Positions 33,680 to 42,452 of a stretch of DNA of 64,000 bases are shown in pieces. The DNA lies in NCBI GenBank assembly GCA_937873655.1, contig CALMYQ010000194.1, forward strand, positions 1-64,000, read 5' to 3'. The position numbers were made by a program, and so were the translations under genes. The notes beneath the pieces are model-generated. The model worked only from the letters and a program-made list of their open reading frames with translations. It was not told the origin of the DNA and did no database searches. Numbering within the stretch: position 1 is the stretch's first letter; each line of letters opens with the position of its first letter. Source of the DNA: an uncultured Lewinella sp. Lineage in GTDB: Bacteria; Bacteroidota; Bacteroidia; Chitinophagales; Saprospiraceae.

Positions 33680-34846
33680 ATGAGATTTAAGAACACCCAA
33701 TTGTTTGTGGCGCTGGCCGCTCTGTTCTGCATACAGGCCTATGCCGGCAGCTATGAAGACCTGACCAAAGACTTCGTTTACGGCGACGCCGGCGTCCAAT
33801 CCATTTCCGTGATGTCGTTCGGCCCGGAAGGCATCCTGTTCCTCGGCGACTCCAAAGCGGGAAAGATCATCGCACTTGACATGGGCGACCGCACCAGGAA
33901 CGACTCCAAAGAGGCTTTCAACATGAATGATGTGGAAGGCAAGCTCGCCGCGCTGATGGGCGCCGACCCCAAAGGCGTTGTGATCCACGATATGGCCGTC
34001 AACCCGCTTTCCCAAAACATTTACCTGGCCGTTTCGCGCGCCGACGCCAACCAACTCGGCTACTGGAAAATGCCCAATGACCTCGGATACGCCACTGTCC
34101 TGCTGCGCATCAACCCGGCCGGCGAGATCACCCAGGTCGATCTCAACAACATCAGCCATTCCGTCACGGAAGTACCCAGAGTGGTTAAGGAAGGTACCGA
34201 AAACTGGCGAAAAAGCGATAATCGCACCGAAGCCGTCACCGACATCGCTTATGACAATGGTCAGCTATATGTAGCCGGTTTGTCAAACGAAGAATTCGCC
34301 TCCGTTCTCCGCATCATTGATTTTCCTTTCGGCAAACGGGAAGCTTCTTATTCGACCATAGAAGTCTGGCATGTCGCACACGGCAAATCGGAAACGGAAG
34401 CGCCTATCCGCACCTTGTTGCCGTATGAATTGAATGGAGAGAAAGTGGTCATCGCGACTTATACCTGTACACCGTTCGTGACCATCCCGGTAAATGAGCT
34501 GAAGAACGGCAAACACGTGAAAAGCACCACGCTCGGCGAGTTCGGGTTCGGCAATATGCCCATTGATATCATCAAATACCGCAACAGCGAAGGGCATGAC
34601 GGCATCCTGATGTCCAATATGTCCAAGGCCGTCATCCGGGTGAAGCCGGAGGATATCCTCAAACAGAAAACCCCGCTGACCGAACCGTTGAAGGACGATG
34701 AATATACGGTCGGGGTTCACCACGATGTCCTGTCGATAGTGGGGGTCACGCAGATCGATAACCTCAACGAGGCAAACGTACTGCTGCTGTCACGCATGCC
34801 GAACGGGACACTGGCCCTGAGGTCGTATCCGACGCGGAATTTGTAA
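33680..34846 (+). CDS. exported protein of unknown function, beta-propeller-like
   Basis: A 388-residue protein with a clear signal peptide (FVALAALFCIQAYAGS, cleavage near residue 22). The mature part is rich in beta strands with repeated patterns of the type 'GILFLGDSKAGKIIALDMGD', 'IYDNGQLYVAGLSNEEFASVL' style segments, and looks like a beta-propeller of about six blades; I see no Cys pairs, heme motif or catalytic triad. The only Cys are in the signal peptide and in TYTCTPF. It has no T9SS sorting domain, so a periplasmic location is likely. A promoter-like site precedes it, and an Ig-like exported protein gene follows after 103 bases, possibly in the same operon. The function is unknown. 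Confidence 0.7.
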   Translation: MRFKNTQLFVALAALFCIQAYAGSYEDLTKDFVYGDAGVQSISVMSFGPEGILFLGDSKAGKIIALDMGDRTRNDSKEAFNMNDVEGKLAALMGADPKGVVIHDMAVNPLSQNIYLAVSRADANQLGYWKMPNDLGYATVLLRINPAGEITQVDLNNISHSVTEVPRVVKEGTENWRKSDNRTEAVTDIAYDNGQLYVAGLSNEEFASVLRIIDFPFGKREASYSTIEVWHVAHGKSETEAPIRTLLPYELNGEKVVIATYTCTPFVTIPVNELKNGKHVKSTTLGEFGFGNMPIDIIKYRNSEGHDGILMSNMSKAVIRVKPEDILKQKTPLTEPLKDDEYTVGVHHDVLSIVGVTQIDNLNEANVLLLSRMPNGTLALRSYPTRNL

Positions 34847-34889
34847 GGCTATTTGCTGACCGTTCTGATTGAACCGCTAAGAACACTCC

Positions 34890-34927
34890 GGGCACTAAGT
34901 TTCAAAGGCTATAACCCCTTAGTGCCC
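34890..34927. repeat. 10-bp inverted repeat with CTAAG words
   Basis: GGGCACTAAG at 34890-34899 is matched by CTTAGTGCCC at 34918-34927 around an 18-base loop, with further CTAAG and CTTAGTG words on each side. It lies between two exported-protein genes. There is no T-run, so it is probably an RNA structure or intergenic repeat and not a standard terminator. Confidence 0.6.
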
Positions 34928-34949
34928 TTAGTGGTCATAAAATAAACCC

Positions 34950-36056
34950 ATGAAAATACGTATCCGGTCACTCGCATTCTTGCTCCTCCTCCCATTACCC
35001 GCCCTCAGCCAATCCGATCAGATCCAGATCCGGCTCGTCGGGGATCCGGAGGACCCGCACTTCGGTTCTATTCTGCTGACAGGTTTTGACACGGTCATAA
35101 CGGCAAAAGACATCGAATGGAAAGCGGCATTCCGGGTGTATTACCGGGCGCCGGAAAGCGATGGAGACCTGCCCATGCTGGGGAAATACCAGGTGTCCGG
35201 GCAATCCGTATTTTACATCCCTTCCTTTCCATTGGTCCAGGGCAAGGTTTATCATATACGGCTCTCTTCTCCGCTGCCCGAATCCGGATTTGAGGTAAGC
35301 GTTCCTGTTCTAACGACACCGGAAACCCCGGTTGTCGAACAGATATACCCTACCGCCGGACAATGGCCCGCCAACCAGCTTAAATTCTATATTGTGTTCA
35401 GCCGGCCCATGCGCTACGGCCAGGCTATGGACCATATCCGGTTGGAAGAGGAAAACGGACTTCCGGTGGAAGCACCATTTCTGGATCTCGGGCAGGAACT
35501 CTGGGACCCGGATCAGCGGCGCCTTACGGTCTGGTTTGACCCCGGACGGATCAAAAGCCTCCTCATTCCGAATCTCGAGAAGGGCCCGCCTCTGTTACCC
35601 GACAAAAAGTACCGGCTGGTCATCAGCAAGGACTGGCAAGCGGCGGATGGGCGCACATTGGGTGAGGATATGGTCAGGGAATTTAAAACAGGCAAAAAGG
35701 ATACCGACAAGCCCCTGCCCGGAGACTGGTCCCTGAATCTGCCTAAGGCGCATACAACGACGCCCCTGAAGATCCGCTTCGGCTATGCGATGGATTACGC
35801 CATGTTGCTCGACGGAATTGCAGTCTATGATCAGAACGGGCATTTGGCAGAAGGCCGGGTTGAAGCCGGGCCAGAAGAACGAACCTGGCTGTTTTACCCG
35901 GAATCACCCTGGCAACCCGGCACGTACTCCCTCCGCTTCAGCGCCGACCTGGAGGACCTCGCCGGGAATAACCTGGACCGGGCGTTCGACGCGCCGCCTT
36001 CGGAAAACCAAATCACCCCGCCGGCGTTCTACGAAAGAACCATCCAGGTGAAATAA
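34950..36056 (+). CDS. exported protein with Ig-like domains
   Basis: A 368-residue protein with a signal peptide (FLLLLPLPALSQ). Strand-rich segments suggest Ig-like folds: about residues 100-230 (YPTAGQWPANQLKFYIVFSR, then WFDPGRIKSLLIPNLEKG) and 255-368 (LNLPKAHTTTPLKIRFGYAM through YPESPWQPGTYSLRFSADLE). The phrases 'LKFYIVFSRPM' and 'GTYSLRFSADLEDLAGN' are typical of the bacterial Ig-like (SbsA/Big_5) fold found in adhesins and enzyme-associated proteins. It has no catalytic motif and no sorting domain, so it is probably periplasmic. It may be co-transcribed with the upstream propeller-like gene. The function is unknown. Confidence 0.7.
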   Translation: MKIRIRSLAFLLLLPLPALSQSDQIQIRLVGDPEDPHFGSILLTGFDTVITAKDIEWKAAFRVYYRAPESDGDLPMLGKYQVSGQSVFYIPSFPLVQGKVYHIRLSSPLPESGFEVSVPVLTTPETPVVEQIYPTAGQWPANQLKFYIVFSRPMRYGQAMDHIRLEEENGLPVEAPFLDLGQELWDPDQRRLTVWFDPGRIKSLLIPNLEKGPPLLPDKKYRLVISKDWQAADGRTLGEDMVREFKTGKKDTDKPLPGDWSLNLPKAHTTTPLKIRFGYAMDYAMLLDGIAVYDQNGHLAEGRVEAGPEERTWLFYPESPWQPGTYSLRFSADLEDLAGNNLDRAFDAPPSENQITPPAFYERTIQVK

Positions 36057-36196
36057 AGGCGCCCTAACCGATTAGTTGATCTGATGATTTCGGCGGGTTA
36101 AGAAGCGGTTGGCAAACTGGCTGAGCGGCCTTCTGTCTTTGGGCCTCAGGTGATGTATTCGGCATCTGCTAAGGGATTGGTCAAACGTTAACTTCC

Positions 36197-37426
36197 CTAA
36201 ACGAATTTGAAGAAATCTTCAATACCGGATTGGTATATCGGAAACTCAGGATAAGCTTCAATGAATTTCTGAAACCCTTTTTTATGCGGCTTTTGATTAT
36301 TCCATTTGATTTCCAGGGCAAAACCTTTTCCAAAGCTTTCTTCTACAATAAAATCAACTTCATAGTTTTCCGAAGTTCGCCAAAACCTGATCTGTTCAAT
36401 TGAATATTTACGGATCAGATGACAATAGATGAAATTTTCAAGTAACTGCCCGCGGTCACTACGATTAGAAACATCCCCGTAACGGTTCACAAATGCATTC
36501 CGAAGCCCAAGATCATTGAAATAAACCTTTGGCATTTTTGTTAATTCTTTGCGAAAATTTCTGAAAAAGGGTTTTAATAGAAAGACATGGAAACATTTTT
36601 CCAGAACATAAATGTAATAGTCTACCGTTTTAGCATCCAGTTTAAGGGTGTTGGCCAATTCATGCTTATTCAACATCCCTCCGGACTGATCCGCCAACAG
36701 TTGTATCATGAGATAAAATTTTTCACCCTTCTCAACTCCTGATTCGAGCATATCACGTTTAATATATGCATTTTTCAACTCTTCCAATTGCAGCTTTTTA
36801 CCCATCAAATCACTTTCGAGGACAACTGCAGGGTACCCTCCGAACTCAAGATATTCATATAATAAAACCTTAAGGTCATTCCATTTAGGTGAGAAATAAT
36901 CTTTTCGTTCTCTTAGGACATCCAATTCGACGGCCAGGTCCTCAACTTTTTTAAAAATCAGGAACTCCTTAAAAGATAACGGAAACAGATGAAAGATGCG
37001 CTTTCTACCTGCCAATGAGTCCTTGAACTTGCGGTCAATGTAAAACGCACTGCTTCCAGTAGCGACTATTTTCAGGTTTGTTTCATACTTATCGTAAAGA
37101 AATTTAAGCACCTGAGTTGGGTCTTTCGCATATTGAACTTCATCGATCAGTAAATAAATTCTTTCTTGAGCGAGCCCTTCCAAAATCGGTTTGGGAATCA
37201 ATCTAAGGTGATCAAATATTCTATCGGGATGATGATTGATACTGGCTAAGATGGTGATATCTTCAAAGGATAGGTAAAATACTTGTTGATCTTCTGATTT
37301 GAGCTTTTGGTACAATAGTCTCAAAATCGAGGTTTTTCCTACTTGCCGGGCTCCTGTAATAATGGAAATTCGTTTGTCTGTCAGATGTTCTTCTATCAAA
37401 GCAAGAATTGCTCTTTCATAGATCAT
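36197..37426 (-). CDS. AAA ATPase with DUF4143 domain (AAA_14)
   Basis: A 409-residue protein from the ATG at 37426. Walker A is GARQVGKTS (about 27-35), Walker B is IYLLIDEVQ (about 107-115), and the C-terminal half resembles DUF4143, with the closing restriction-enzyme-like strand pattern (YEVDFIVEESFGKGFALEIKW). Such proteins are widespread, mobile and of unknown role; some are thought to bind other cellular components through the C-terminal nuclease-like fold. The coding region is distinctly AT-rich compared with its neighbours, which points to recent horizontal acquisition. It stands alone, convergent-free, between an exported-protein gene and the second T9SS/helical gene pair. Confidence 0.88.
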   Translation of the reverse strand: MIYERAILALIEEHLTDKRISIITGARQVGKTSILRLLYQKLKSEDQQVFYLSFEDITILASINHHPDRIFDHLRLIPKPILEGLAQERIYLLIDEVQYAKDPTQVLKFLYDKYETNLKIVATGSSAFYIDRKFKDSLAGRKRIFHLFPLSFKEFLIFKKVEDLAVELDVLRERKDYFSPKWNDLKVLLYEYLEFGGYPAVVLESDLMGKKLQLEELKNAYIKRDMLESGVEKGEKFYLMIQLLADQSGGMLNKHELANTLKLDAKTVDYYIYVLEKCFHVFLLKPFFRNFRKELTKMPKVYFNDLGLRNAFVNRYGDVSNRSDRGQLLENFIYCHLIRKYSIEQIRFWRTSENYEVDFIVEESFGKGFALEIKWNNQKPHKKGFQKFIEAYPEFPIYQSGIEDFFKFV

Positions 37427-37524
37427 ATAATAAATTTTAGACAAAAATAGGATTTCATTTCCAAAAAAAGCAGAAATTATTAGCTATTAAATCTATATTT
37501 ATCTATAAAGAAAAGGCCGGGCAC

Positions 37525-37552
37525 AAAAAAAGCCGCGTCTGGTGGACGCGGC
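37525..37552 (-). terminator. intrinsic terminator of the second T9SS protein gene
   Basis: A perfect 8-bp GC-rich stem (GCCGCGTC / GACGCGGC) with loop TGGTG is followed on the minus strand by seven T residues. It ends the transcript of the gene whose stop is at 37696, leaving a 3' untranslated region of about 145-170 bases. Confidence 0.9.
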
Positions 37553-37566
37553 CTTGCTAATAACAA

Positions 37567-37675
37567 ATCATAATCTCATGAAAAAAATAAGACGACCTAA
37601 TTTTTTGGTTTATATAGAGTAAAAACCTTCACTTTGGGGGTTCCCTGCCCCTGCAAATTAGCAGGGCAAGGAACC
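37567..37675 (-). promoter_or_regulatory. structured 3' untranslated region with shared motif
   Basis: Reading on the minus strand after the T9SS gene stop, there is a strong hairpin with GGTTCC/GGAACC and TGCCC/GGGCA arms (37639-37675), then an AT-rich stretch and the motif TTTTCATGAGATTATGAT (37567-37584) just before the terminator. The same motif (with one base inserted) precedes the terminator of the DUF3179 gene at 46703-46721. ATAATC words at 37570 and 37687 could also pair across the region. Confidence 0.5.
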
Positions 37676-37695
37676 GATTGTTTATGGGATTATGA

Positions 37696-40680
37696 TTATC
37701 GGACAATCATTTTTCCAGCCGCGACAAGCTGACCATGTGATGTCGCTTGAAAGGTATAAAAACCGGCCGGCAAGTTTTGCCGATAAAATTGAAACCTGTT
37801 TCCTTTGTGGCGCTCAGACCGCACTTTTCGGCCCATGCTGTCATACACGAGCCAATCAAGCTCGTCTATCATAATCCCTTCAATCTCAACGGTTGCCGAT
37901 TCTATAAACGGATTCGGCGCCACTTTTATTGTTACCCCTTTGGGGATATCCGGACCTCCGTTCACTCCAACCAGAAGAATGCATCCTCCTTCGAGGAAAT
38001 CTTCGCAGCCAACTTCATGGCTGATGGTGTTGGTTTTCACCGGAGGGTAGTAGTCAAAATAGACGGCAGCGCTGTTGTTAATAATTGTCCCGACCGGGTT
38101 GTTCGGTTTTTGGGAAATTCTGAATGTTACAAACCCGCGGGATGAAGCCTCCTCTGCGCTGCCGCCTGCTTGAAGTTGGATTTGATCGAAGGTGATCTTC
38201 AGGACACCTTTTTGGTTAATTTCAAAATCATAGGGATGACTGGCGGCGCCAATAATGACACTCGCCGGGTCAAGATAAAGCGGTAAGGTGTCCCTGATCA
38301 CTACTCTGTCAATGGTGTCGTTTTCTACAGTATTGGCAAAGACGATGGTGTATTCAATGTCAGTGTTCGGAACGATCACGTGATCGTTATAGCCTTTGGG
38401 ATGACCTCTCATAAAGGTTGACTCACCGTCTTGCACTTTAATTTCTTGTACGTCTATAGAGACGTAGGGGTCAGAATCGTTTTCAGGAAACTGCGTAACT
38501 TTTCCGGTAACGTAGTTGGATTGGCCGACCTGCGTACAACCCTCGATCGCGATGGTCGGGAAGTTGGCGCCGGGATGGCCTTCCGACTGTTCTGCGATGA
38601 GTCGGTAGGTTGAACCATCGCTATTGGGTTCGAAAGCTTCCAACTCTACGGCTTCCTGCGGTTCGAGGTTGATATCGATGGTACCTTCCCTGAAGACGAT
38701 CACGTCTTCGACCACCACATAATTAAGCGCTTTGGTGGTTGGGGCGGTTCCGATATTCTTGACCTTGAACTTCAAGGAGTCGTTTTCACATACGCCGCTG
38801 ACCTGGATGCTTGACATGTCCCAATTTGGATCGGGGGGGATACAAGAAGCGTTGGGGTAAATAGTTGAGTTAACCCAGGCGGCTTGCGCAACAATAACAT
38901 CGTTGCAGGCAACAGCAGCTTTGAAAGTGAACTGCCCGCTTTTGGTTGAAGCGACATCGCCGATATTCACGATCACGGAGTCTCCCTGGACCGTGTAGGG
39001 CAGGCTGGCGCTGAGGAAGCTGAGCTCCTCATCCAGTTTCAGCACTACTTTGGCGTCGGTTGCCGCGCCCGGGCCGTCGTTGTAGTATTTCACCGTATAG
39101 GTGGCATCGCTACAATAAACCAGTCCGGGTGTTGAGACATCCACTGTCAGCAGTGGGCAGTCGTAAAGTACTTTTACCGGAAAATCATAAACCGTCGTGT
39201 CATAGAACTCATTAAAGTCAACTGTTATCGCAATGGGATTGCAAAGATCCCAGTTGTCACTTTCCTTTTGAAGGGTTACCGTATAAAGCCCGGTATCCAC
39301 CAGCATTTCGTATTCGCCCAGCTCATTGGTCACACCGTAGTAAGTGCGATCATCGCTAACCGCCTTCACGGTCCATCTCGGAAGGAGCTGGTCGGTATTG
39401 GGGTTGTACGGGTTGCATCCGTCATCGGAGCGATAAACCTTGCCGGAAATCTTGTTGGAGTTGTAGTTCCCCAATTCGTCGACCTTCAGCAGGGTAATGT
39501 CATTGATAGGAATGAGCAACCCTTTTGCATTATTGCCCGTAATGACAAAACCTCCGTCAACGGTCGGGGCAAGATCTACTCCGATATCCGTTTTGTCTTC
39601 GGCCCCCAAGCTCCTCACCCAGATCGGATTCCCTTTGAAATCCATCTTGGCCAGCAGGATATTGGTGTTTTGTGGATTCGGCAAGGTTAAACCTACCGCT
39701 ACCAGATCGCCGTTGTCCAATTCGATGATACTTTCAAAGAAGTCATCACCGGGAGTTGGATCAATGGTCTTCCACCAAAGGGTATCGCCCTGAAGGGTTG
39801 CTTTGGCGACCAGGCCTTCCCGGAAATTATCATGGTAACCTGTGAGCACCATGTTTCCGTCCTTGGTCGGAATCAGTTCCAGCGCCTGTTCATCGAGCCC
39901 GGAATCGTAGACTTTTGTCCAGATCAGACCGCCATCGGTATTGATCTTGTACAAGGCGATGTCGTTCTGACCGGTCTCGGTCTTGATGTTGGCGGCAAAG
40001 ATGAATCCGTCTGTTGTAGCGATTACGCCGGCTGCTCTGTCTTCCTTGGTTGTACCGTAAGTTTCTCGCCACAATTCTTCGCCGTTGCCGTCCGTCTTGA
40101 TGGCCAGGATATCGTCCTTGTTGTTGAGCGGGTTGAGTGTTTGTCCTACGATCAGGAAACCGCCGTCATTCGTTTGCACGAGGCCTGTGCCCCTTGCTTT
40201 GACGGATGTTTCGTAGGTCTTGCTCCACAACTTGCGGCCGCGCTTGTCGATCTTCAGCAGATAAACATGCTCCGGCTGGAAAATATCCGGCTCGATATAA
40301 CCTGCAATTACCAGGTCGCCGTTGGGCATTTCCAATAAGTCAAATCCTCCTTCCCTGATACCCTCATCGAACACGTTTGCCCAGATGAGTTTGCCATCCA
40401 CATCAGTCCGGATGACATATATATCAAGGTCGTTATCGTCGCCGTAAGATTCTGACAGCGCCAGAATTGCATAACCTTCATCAACCGTCTGGATTACTTT
40501 CTGCCCCAGGTCTTCGTTGTTTCCACCGAAGGAAACCTCCCAACCCTGCGCTTGCAACCCTATCGCCCAGCCCCAAAAAACGATCATCCAAGCCATGCAA
40601 AGACCTGAACGGGTTTTTATTTGAGAGGCCTTACCTTGCGTCATTGGCGATTGATTTAGGTCGTTGTCTTCGTTTGACAT
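37696..40680 (-). CDS. T9SS-exported beta-propeller protein with DUF11/DUF7619-like domains (copy 2)
   Basis: A 994-residue paralogue of the protein at 24906-27740, with the same domain order: signal peptide (MAWMIVFWGWAIGLQAQ, preceded by an unusually long 28-residue charged N-region if translation starts at 40680; ATGs at 40644 and 40596 are alternatives), a beta-propeller of repeats such as 'TNDGGFLIVGQT' and 'TVDGGFVITGNN' (about 45-430), a carboxypeptidase-regulatory-like module (GEYEMLVDTGLYTVTL), a DUF11-like domain (TVDVSTPGLVYCSDATYTV), a DUF7619-like module ending AAVYFDYYPPVKTN, and a type A sorting domain (VAPNPFIESATVE ... LPAGFYTFQATSHGQL). It should be displayed or released outside the cell by T9SS. 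It is transcribed away from the helical partner gene at 40858. The ligand is unknown. Confidence 0.86.
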   Translation of the reverse strand: MSNEDNDLNQSPMTQGKASQIKTRSGLCMAWMIVFWGWAIGLQAQGWEVSFGGNNEDLGQKVIQTVDEGYAILALSESYGDDNDLDIYVIRTDVDGKLIWANVFDEGIREGGFDLLEMPNGDLVIAGYIEPDIFQPEHVYLLKIDKRGRKLWSKTYETSVKARGTGLVQTNDGGFLIVGQTLNPLNNKDDILAIKTDGNGEELWRETYGTTKEDRAAGVIATTDGFIFAANIKTETGQNDIALYKINTDGGLIWTKVYDSGLDEQALELIPTKDGNMVLTGYHDNFREGLVAKATLQGDTLWWKTIDPTPGDDFFESIIELDNGDLVAVGLTLPNPQNTNILLAKMDFKGNPIWVRSLGAEDKTDIGVDLAPTVDGGFVITGNNAKGLLIPINDITLLKVDELGNYNSNKISGKVYRSDDGCNPYNPNTDQLLPRWTVKAVSDDRTYYGVTNELGEYEMLVDTGLYTVTLQKESDNWDLCNPIAITVDFNEFYDTTVYDFPVKVLYDCPLLTVDVSTPGLVYCSDATYTVKYYNDGPGAATDAKVVLKLDEELSFLSASLPYTVQGDSVIVNIGDVASTKSGQFTFKAAVACNDVIVAQAAWVNSTIYPNASCIPPDPNWDMSSIQVSGVCENDSLKFKVKNIGTAPTTKALNYVVVEDVIVFREGTIDINLEPQEAVELEAFEPNSDGSTYRLIAEQSEGHPGANFPTIAIEGCTQVGQSNYVTGKVTQFPENDSDPYVSIDVQEIKVQDGESTFMRGHPKGYNDHVIVPNTDIEYTIVFANTVENDTIDRVVIRDTLPLYLDPASVIIGAASHPYDFEINQKGVLKITFDQIQLQAGGSAEEASSRGFVTFRISQKPNNPVGTIINNSAAVYFDYYPPVKTNTISHEVGCEDFLEGGCILLVGVNGGPDIPKGVTIKVAPNPFIESATVEIEGIMIDELDWLVYDSMGRKVRSERHKGNRFQFYRQNLPAGFYTFQATSHGQLVAAGKMIVR

Positions 40681-40747
40681 TACAAAAGTGTTGCGATCTC
40701 ATTCAAAATACAAAGACAAAAAATAACGTTTGTTGAAATAAAACGTG

Positions 40748-40755
40748 TATTTTTG
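40748..40755 (+). promoter_or_regulatory. possible -7 promoter element for helical gene copy 2
   Basis: TATTTTTG matches the TAnnTTTG -7 consensus of Bacteroidota. The nearest TTTG (40729-40732) is only 15 bases upstream, shorter than the usual spacing. A related TAATTTTG lies upstream of copy 1 at 27878-27885. Both are followed within a few bases by TTTTGAAATT or a close match. Confidence 0.35.
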
Positions 40756-40857
40756 TTTTGAAATTTGATGAGACTATGAAAGTAAATAGTTGAAAATAAA
40801 GGCTTTGAAAGCTGGATGATAGGTCGCTATTTGTTGAAAATAAACTACGAATTTCAG

Positions 40858-42273
40858 GTGGAAAAAAGTCAGTTGATCGCTATTTTACGGGTACTCGATG
40901 CTAAAGAGCTTAAAATTTTAAAAAAATGGCTGCATTCTCCGATTCATAATCAACGCGAGGATGTAGTTGCTTTGTTCGAATACCTCACGTCAGGCAACCA
41001 TCTTGCCGAGGCCAAATTCCTATACAAAGAACGGGTTTTTCCCAAAGTATTCGGCCGGTCGGCGCCCTATGATGATGCTAAAATAAGACAAACTATCCAC
41101 TTTTTGCAGAAAGCCGTTGAAAAATTCCTGGTTTTTGAGGAATTGACGGCCGACGAAATCCGGAACAAGATCGCACTGGCCATTTCTTTCCGGCAACGCA
41201 ACCTGGACAAGGTTTTTCAACGAACGCTCTCCGGCCTGGAGGAATCCAGGGAAACCACCGGCCAGCGAACCGACAGTTTTTTCCGCAACGAATACCTGAT
41301 CGAGCAGGAAAAATATAACTTCATGGCCGACAGGCAACCCGCCGCCAAGCTGAACCTTCAGGCAGTAGCCGATGCCCTCGACAAAACCTTCATCATCGAA
41401 AAGCTGAAGCTGAGCTGCCGGATGATATTCCACCAGGCCCTGTACAAGGCCAACTACGAGATCAGCTTCCTGGAGGATATTCTGGAGTTCATCGAAAACA
41501 AAGACCTGATCAAAGAGCCGGCCATCGGCGTGTATTATTATATCCTGAAGGCCATTACCGAACAACAGGACGACCGCCGGTATTTCGAACAGCTTCGGTC
41601 ACTGGTACAGAGTTCGATCAGGGTATTTCCGCCGTCCGAACTCCGGGAGATCTACCTGATGGGGATCAATTACTGCATCAAAAAGATCAATGCCGCCGAC
41701 GAAGCCTACAAACGCGAGACCTTCGAGTGGTATAAACAGGGCCTGGAAAGTAAAATTCTGCTGGAAAACAACCAGGTCACCCAAAAGACCTACTTCAACG
41801 CCGTAGCGGCGGCGCTGCTGGTCAAGGAGTTCAACTGGGCGGATCGCTTCATCGCCGGCTACAAGAAATGGCTGCCGGCCGATCAGCGGGAAAACCTGAG
41901 CCACTTCTGCCGGTCCAAGCTCCTGTTCGAAAAAAAGGATTACAAATCGGCCATGCGCCTGCTGGCTCAGGTGGAATACGATGACATCCTCCTCAATCTC
42001 AACGCCAAATCCATGCTGGTCAAAATGCTTTACGAGCAAGAGGAACTGGATTCGCTGGACTCCCTGCTGGAAAGCGTTCGGACCTTTATCCAGCGCAAAA
42101 AGGTGATCGGCTACCACAAGAACATCTACAGCAACCTCGTGAAATATACGCGCAAGCTCGTCCGGGTAAACCCCTACAGCGCCGAACAAAAGGAAAAACT
42201 GCGGCAGGAGATCCTCGCCGCCAACCCGCTGGCGGAGCGGCAGTGGTTGCTGGAGCAGTTGGGGCAGCTGTGA
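40858..42273 (+). CDS. alpha-helical protein paired with T9SS protein (copy 2)
   Basis: Paralogue of the protein at 27960-29369. Alignment with copy 1 by eye suggests the GTG at 40858 as start (471 residues, beginning with KSQLIAILRVLDAKELKIL after the initiator and Glu); an upstream ATG at 40816 is also open and would add 14 residues. It is all-helical, without signal peptide or membrane helix. Shared blocks with copy 1 include INYCIKKIN, LESKILLENNQ, NWADRFIAGYKKWLP, KKVIGYHKNIYSNLVKYTRKL and LAERQWLLEQ. The family is unknown to me. Repeat-like helices could form a TPR-like scaffold, which would suit binding a partner protein or RNA. It is transcribed divergently from the T9SS protein gene, and its stop codon opens into a GAGGAATTG repeat. 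Confidence 0.75.
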   Translation: MEKSQLIAILRVLDAKELKILKKWLHSPIHNQREDVVALFEYLTSGNHLAEAKFLYKERVFPKVFGRSAPYDDAKIRQTIHFLQKAVEKFLVFEELTADEIRNKIALAISFRQRNLDKVFQRTLSGLEESRETTGQRTDSFFRNEYLIEQEKYNFMADRQPAAKLNLQAVADALDKTFIIEKLKLSCRMIFHQALYKANYEISFLEDILEFIENKDLIKEPAIGVYYYILKAITEQQDDRRYFEQLRSLVQSSIRVFPPSELREIYLMGINYCIKKINAADEAYKRETFEWYKQGLESKILLENNQVTQKTYFNAVAAALLVKEFNWADRFIAGYKKWLPADQRENLSHFCRSKLLFEKKDYKSAMRLLAQVEYDDILLNLNAKSMLVKMLYEQEELDSLDSLLESVRTFIQRKKVIGYHKNIYSNLVKYTRKLVRVNPYSAEQKEKLRQEILAANPLAERQWLLEQLGQL

Positions 42274-42341
42274 GGGGGAGGAAGTGAGGAATTGAGGAAT
42301 TGAGGAATTGAGGAATTGAGGAAGTGAGGAATTGAGGAATT
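42271..42341. repeat. GAGGAATT tandem repeat at gene 3' end
   Basis: The TGA stop of the helical-protein gene is followed directly by GAGG/GAAGTGAGG and then about six copies of the 9-base unit GAGGAATTG (one with GAGGAAGTG) up to 42341. The same words occur at 12171-12210 beside the FAD oxidoreductase gene. The purine-rich strand is the coding strand. Confidence 0.85.
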
Positions 42342-42452
42342 GATACGCCGGGCACTGTTGGTCGTATCAGGGGAGAGATTGGTCAGATTTCCGGGCATAT
42401 GATCCGGGAAATCCTTATTTTTGGTAGGTGCAACAACCGTATTGATTCAACT

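Noticed and set aside
37578..37622. Tiny plus-strand ORF starting ATGAAAAAAATA, about 14 codons
   Set aside because: It lies in the structured 3' region of a minus-strand gene, has no promoter and no similarity to a leader peptide.
40816..40857. Upstream ATG of the second helical protein as true start
   Set aside because: The extra 14 residues do not align with copy 1, whose N-terminus matches from the GTG at 40858; left open as an alternative.
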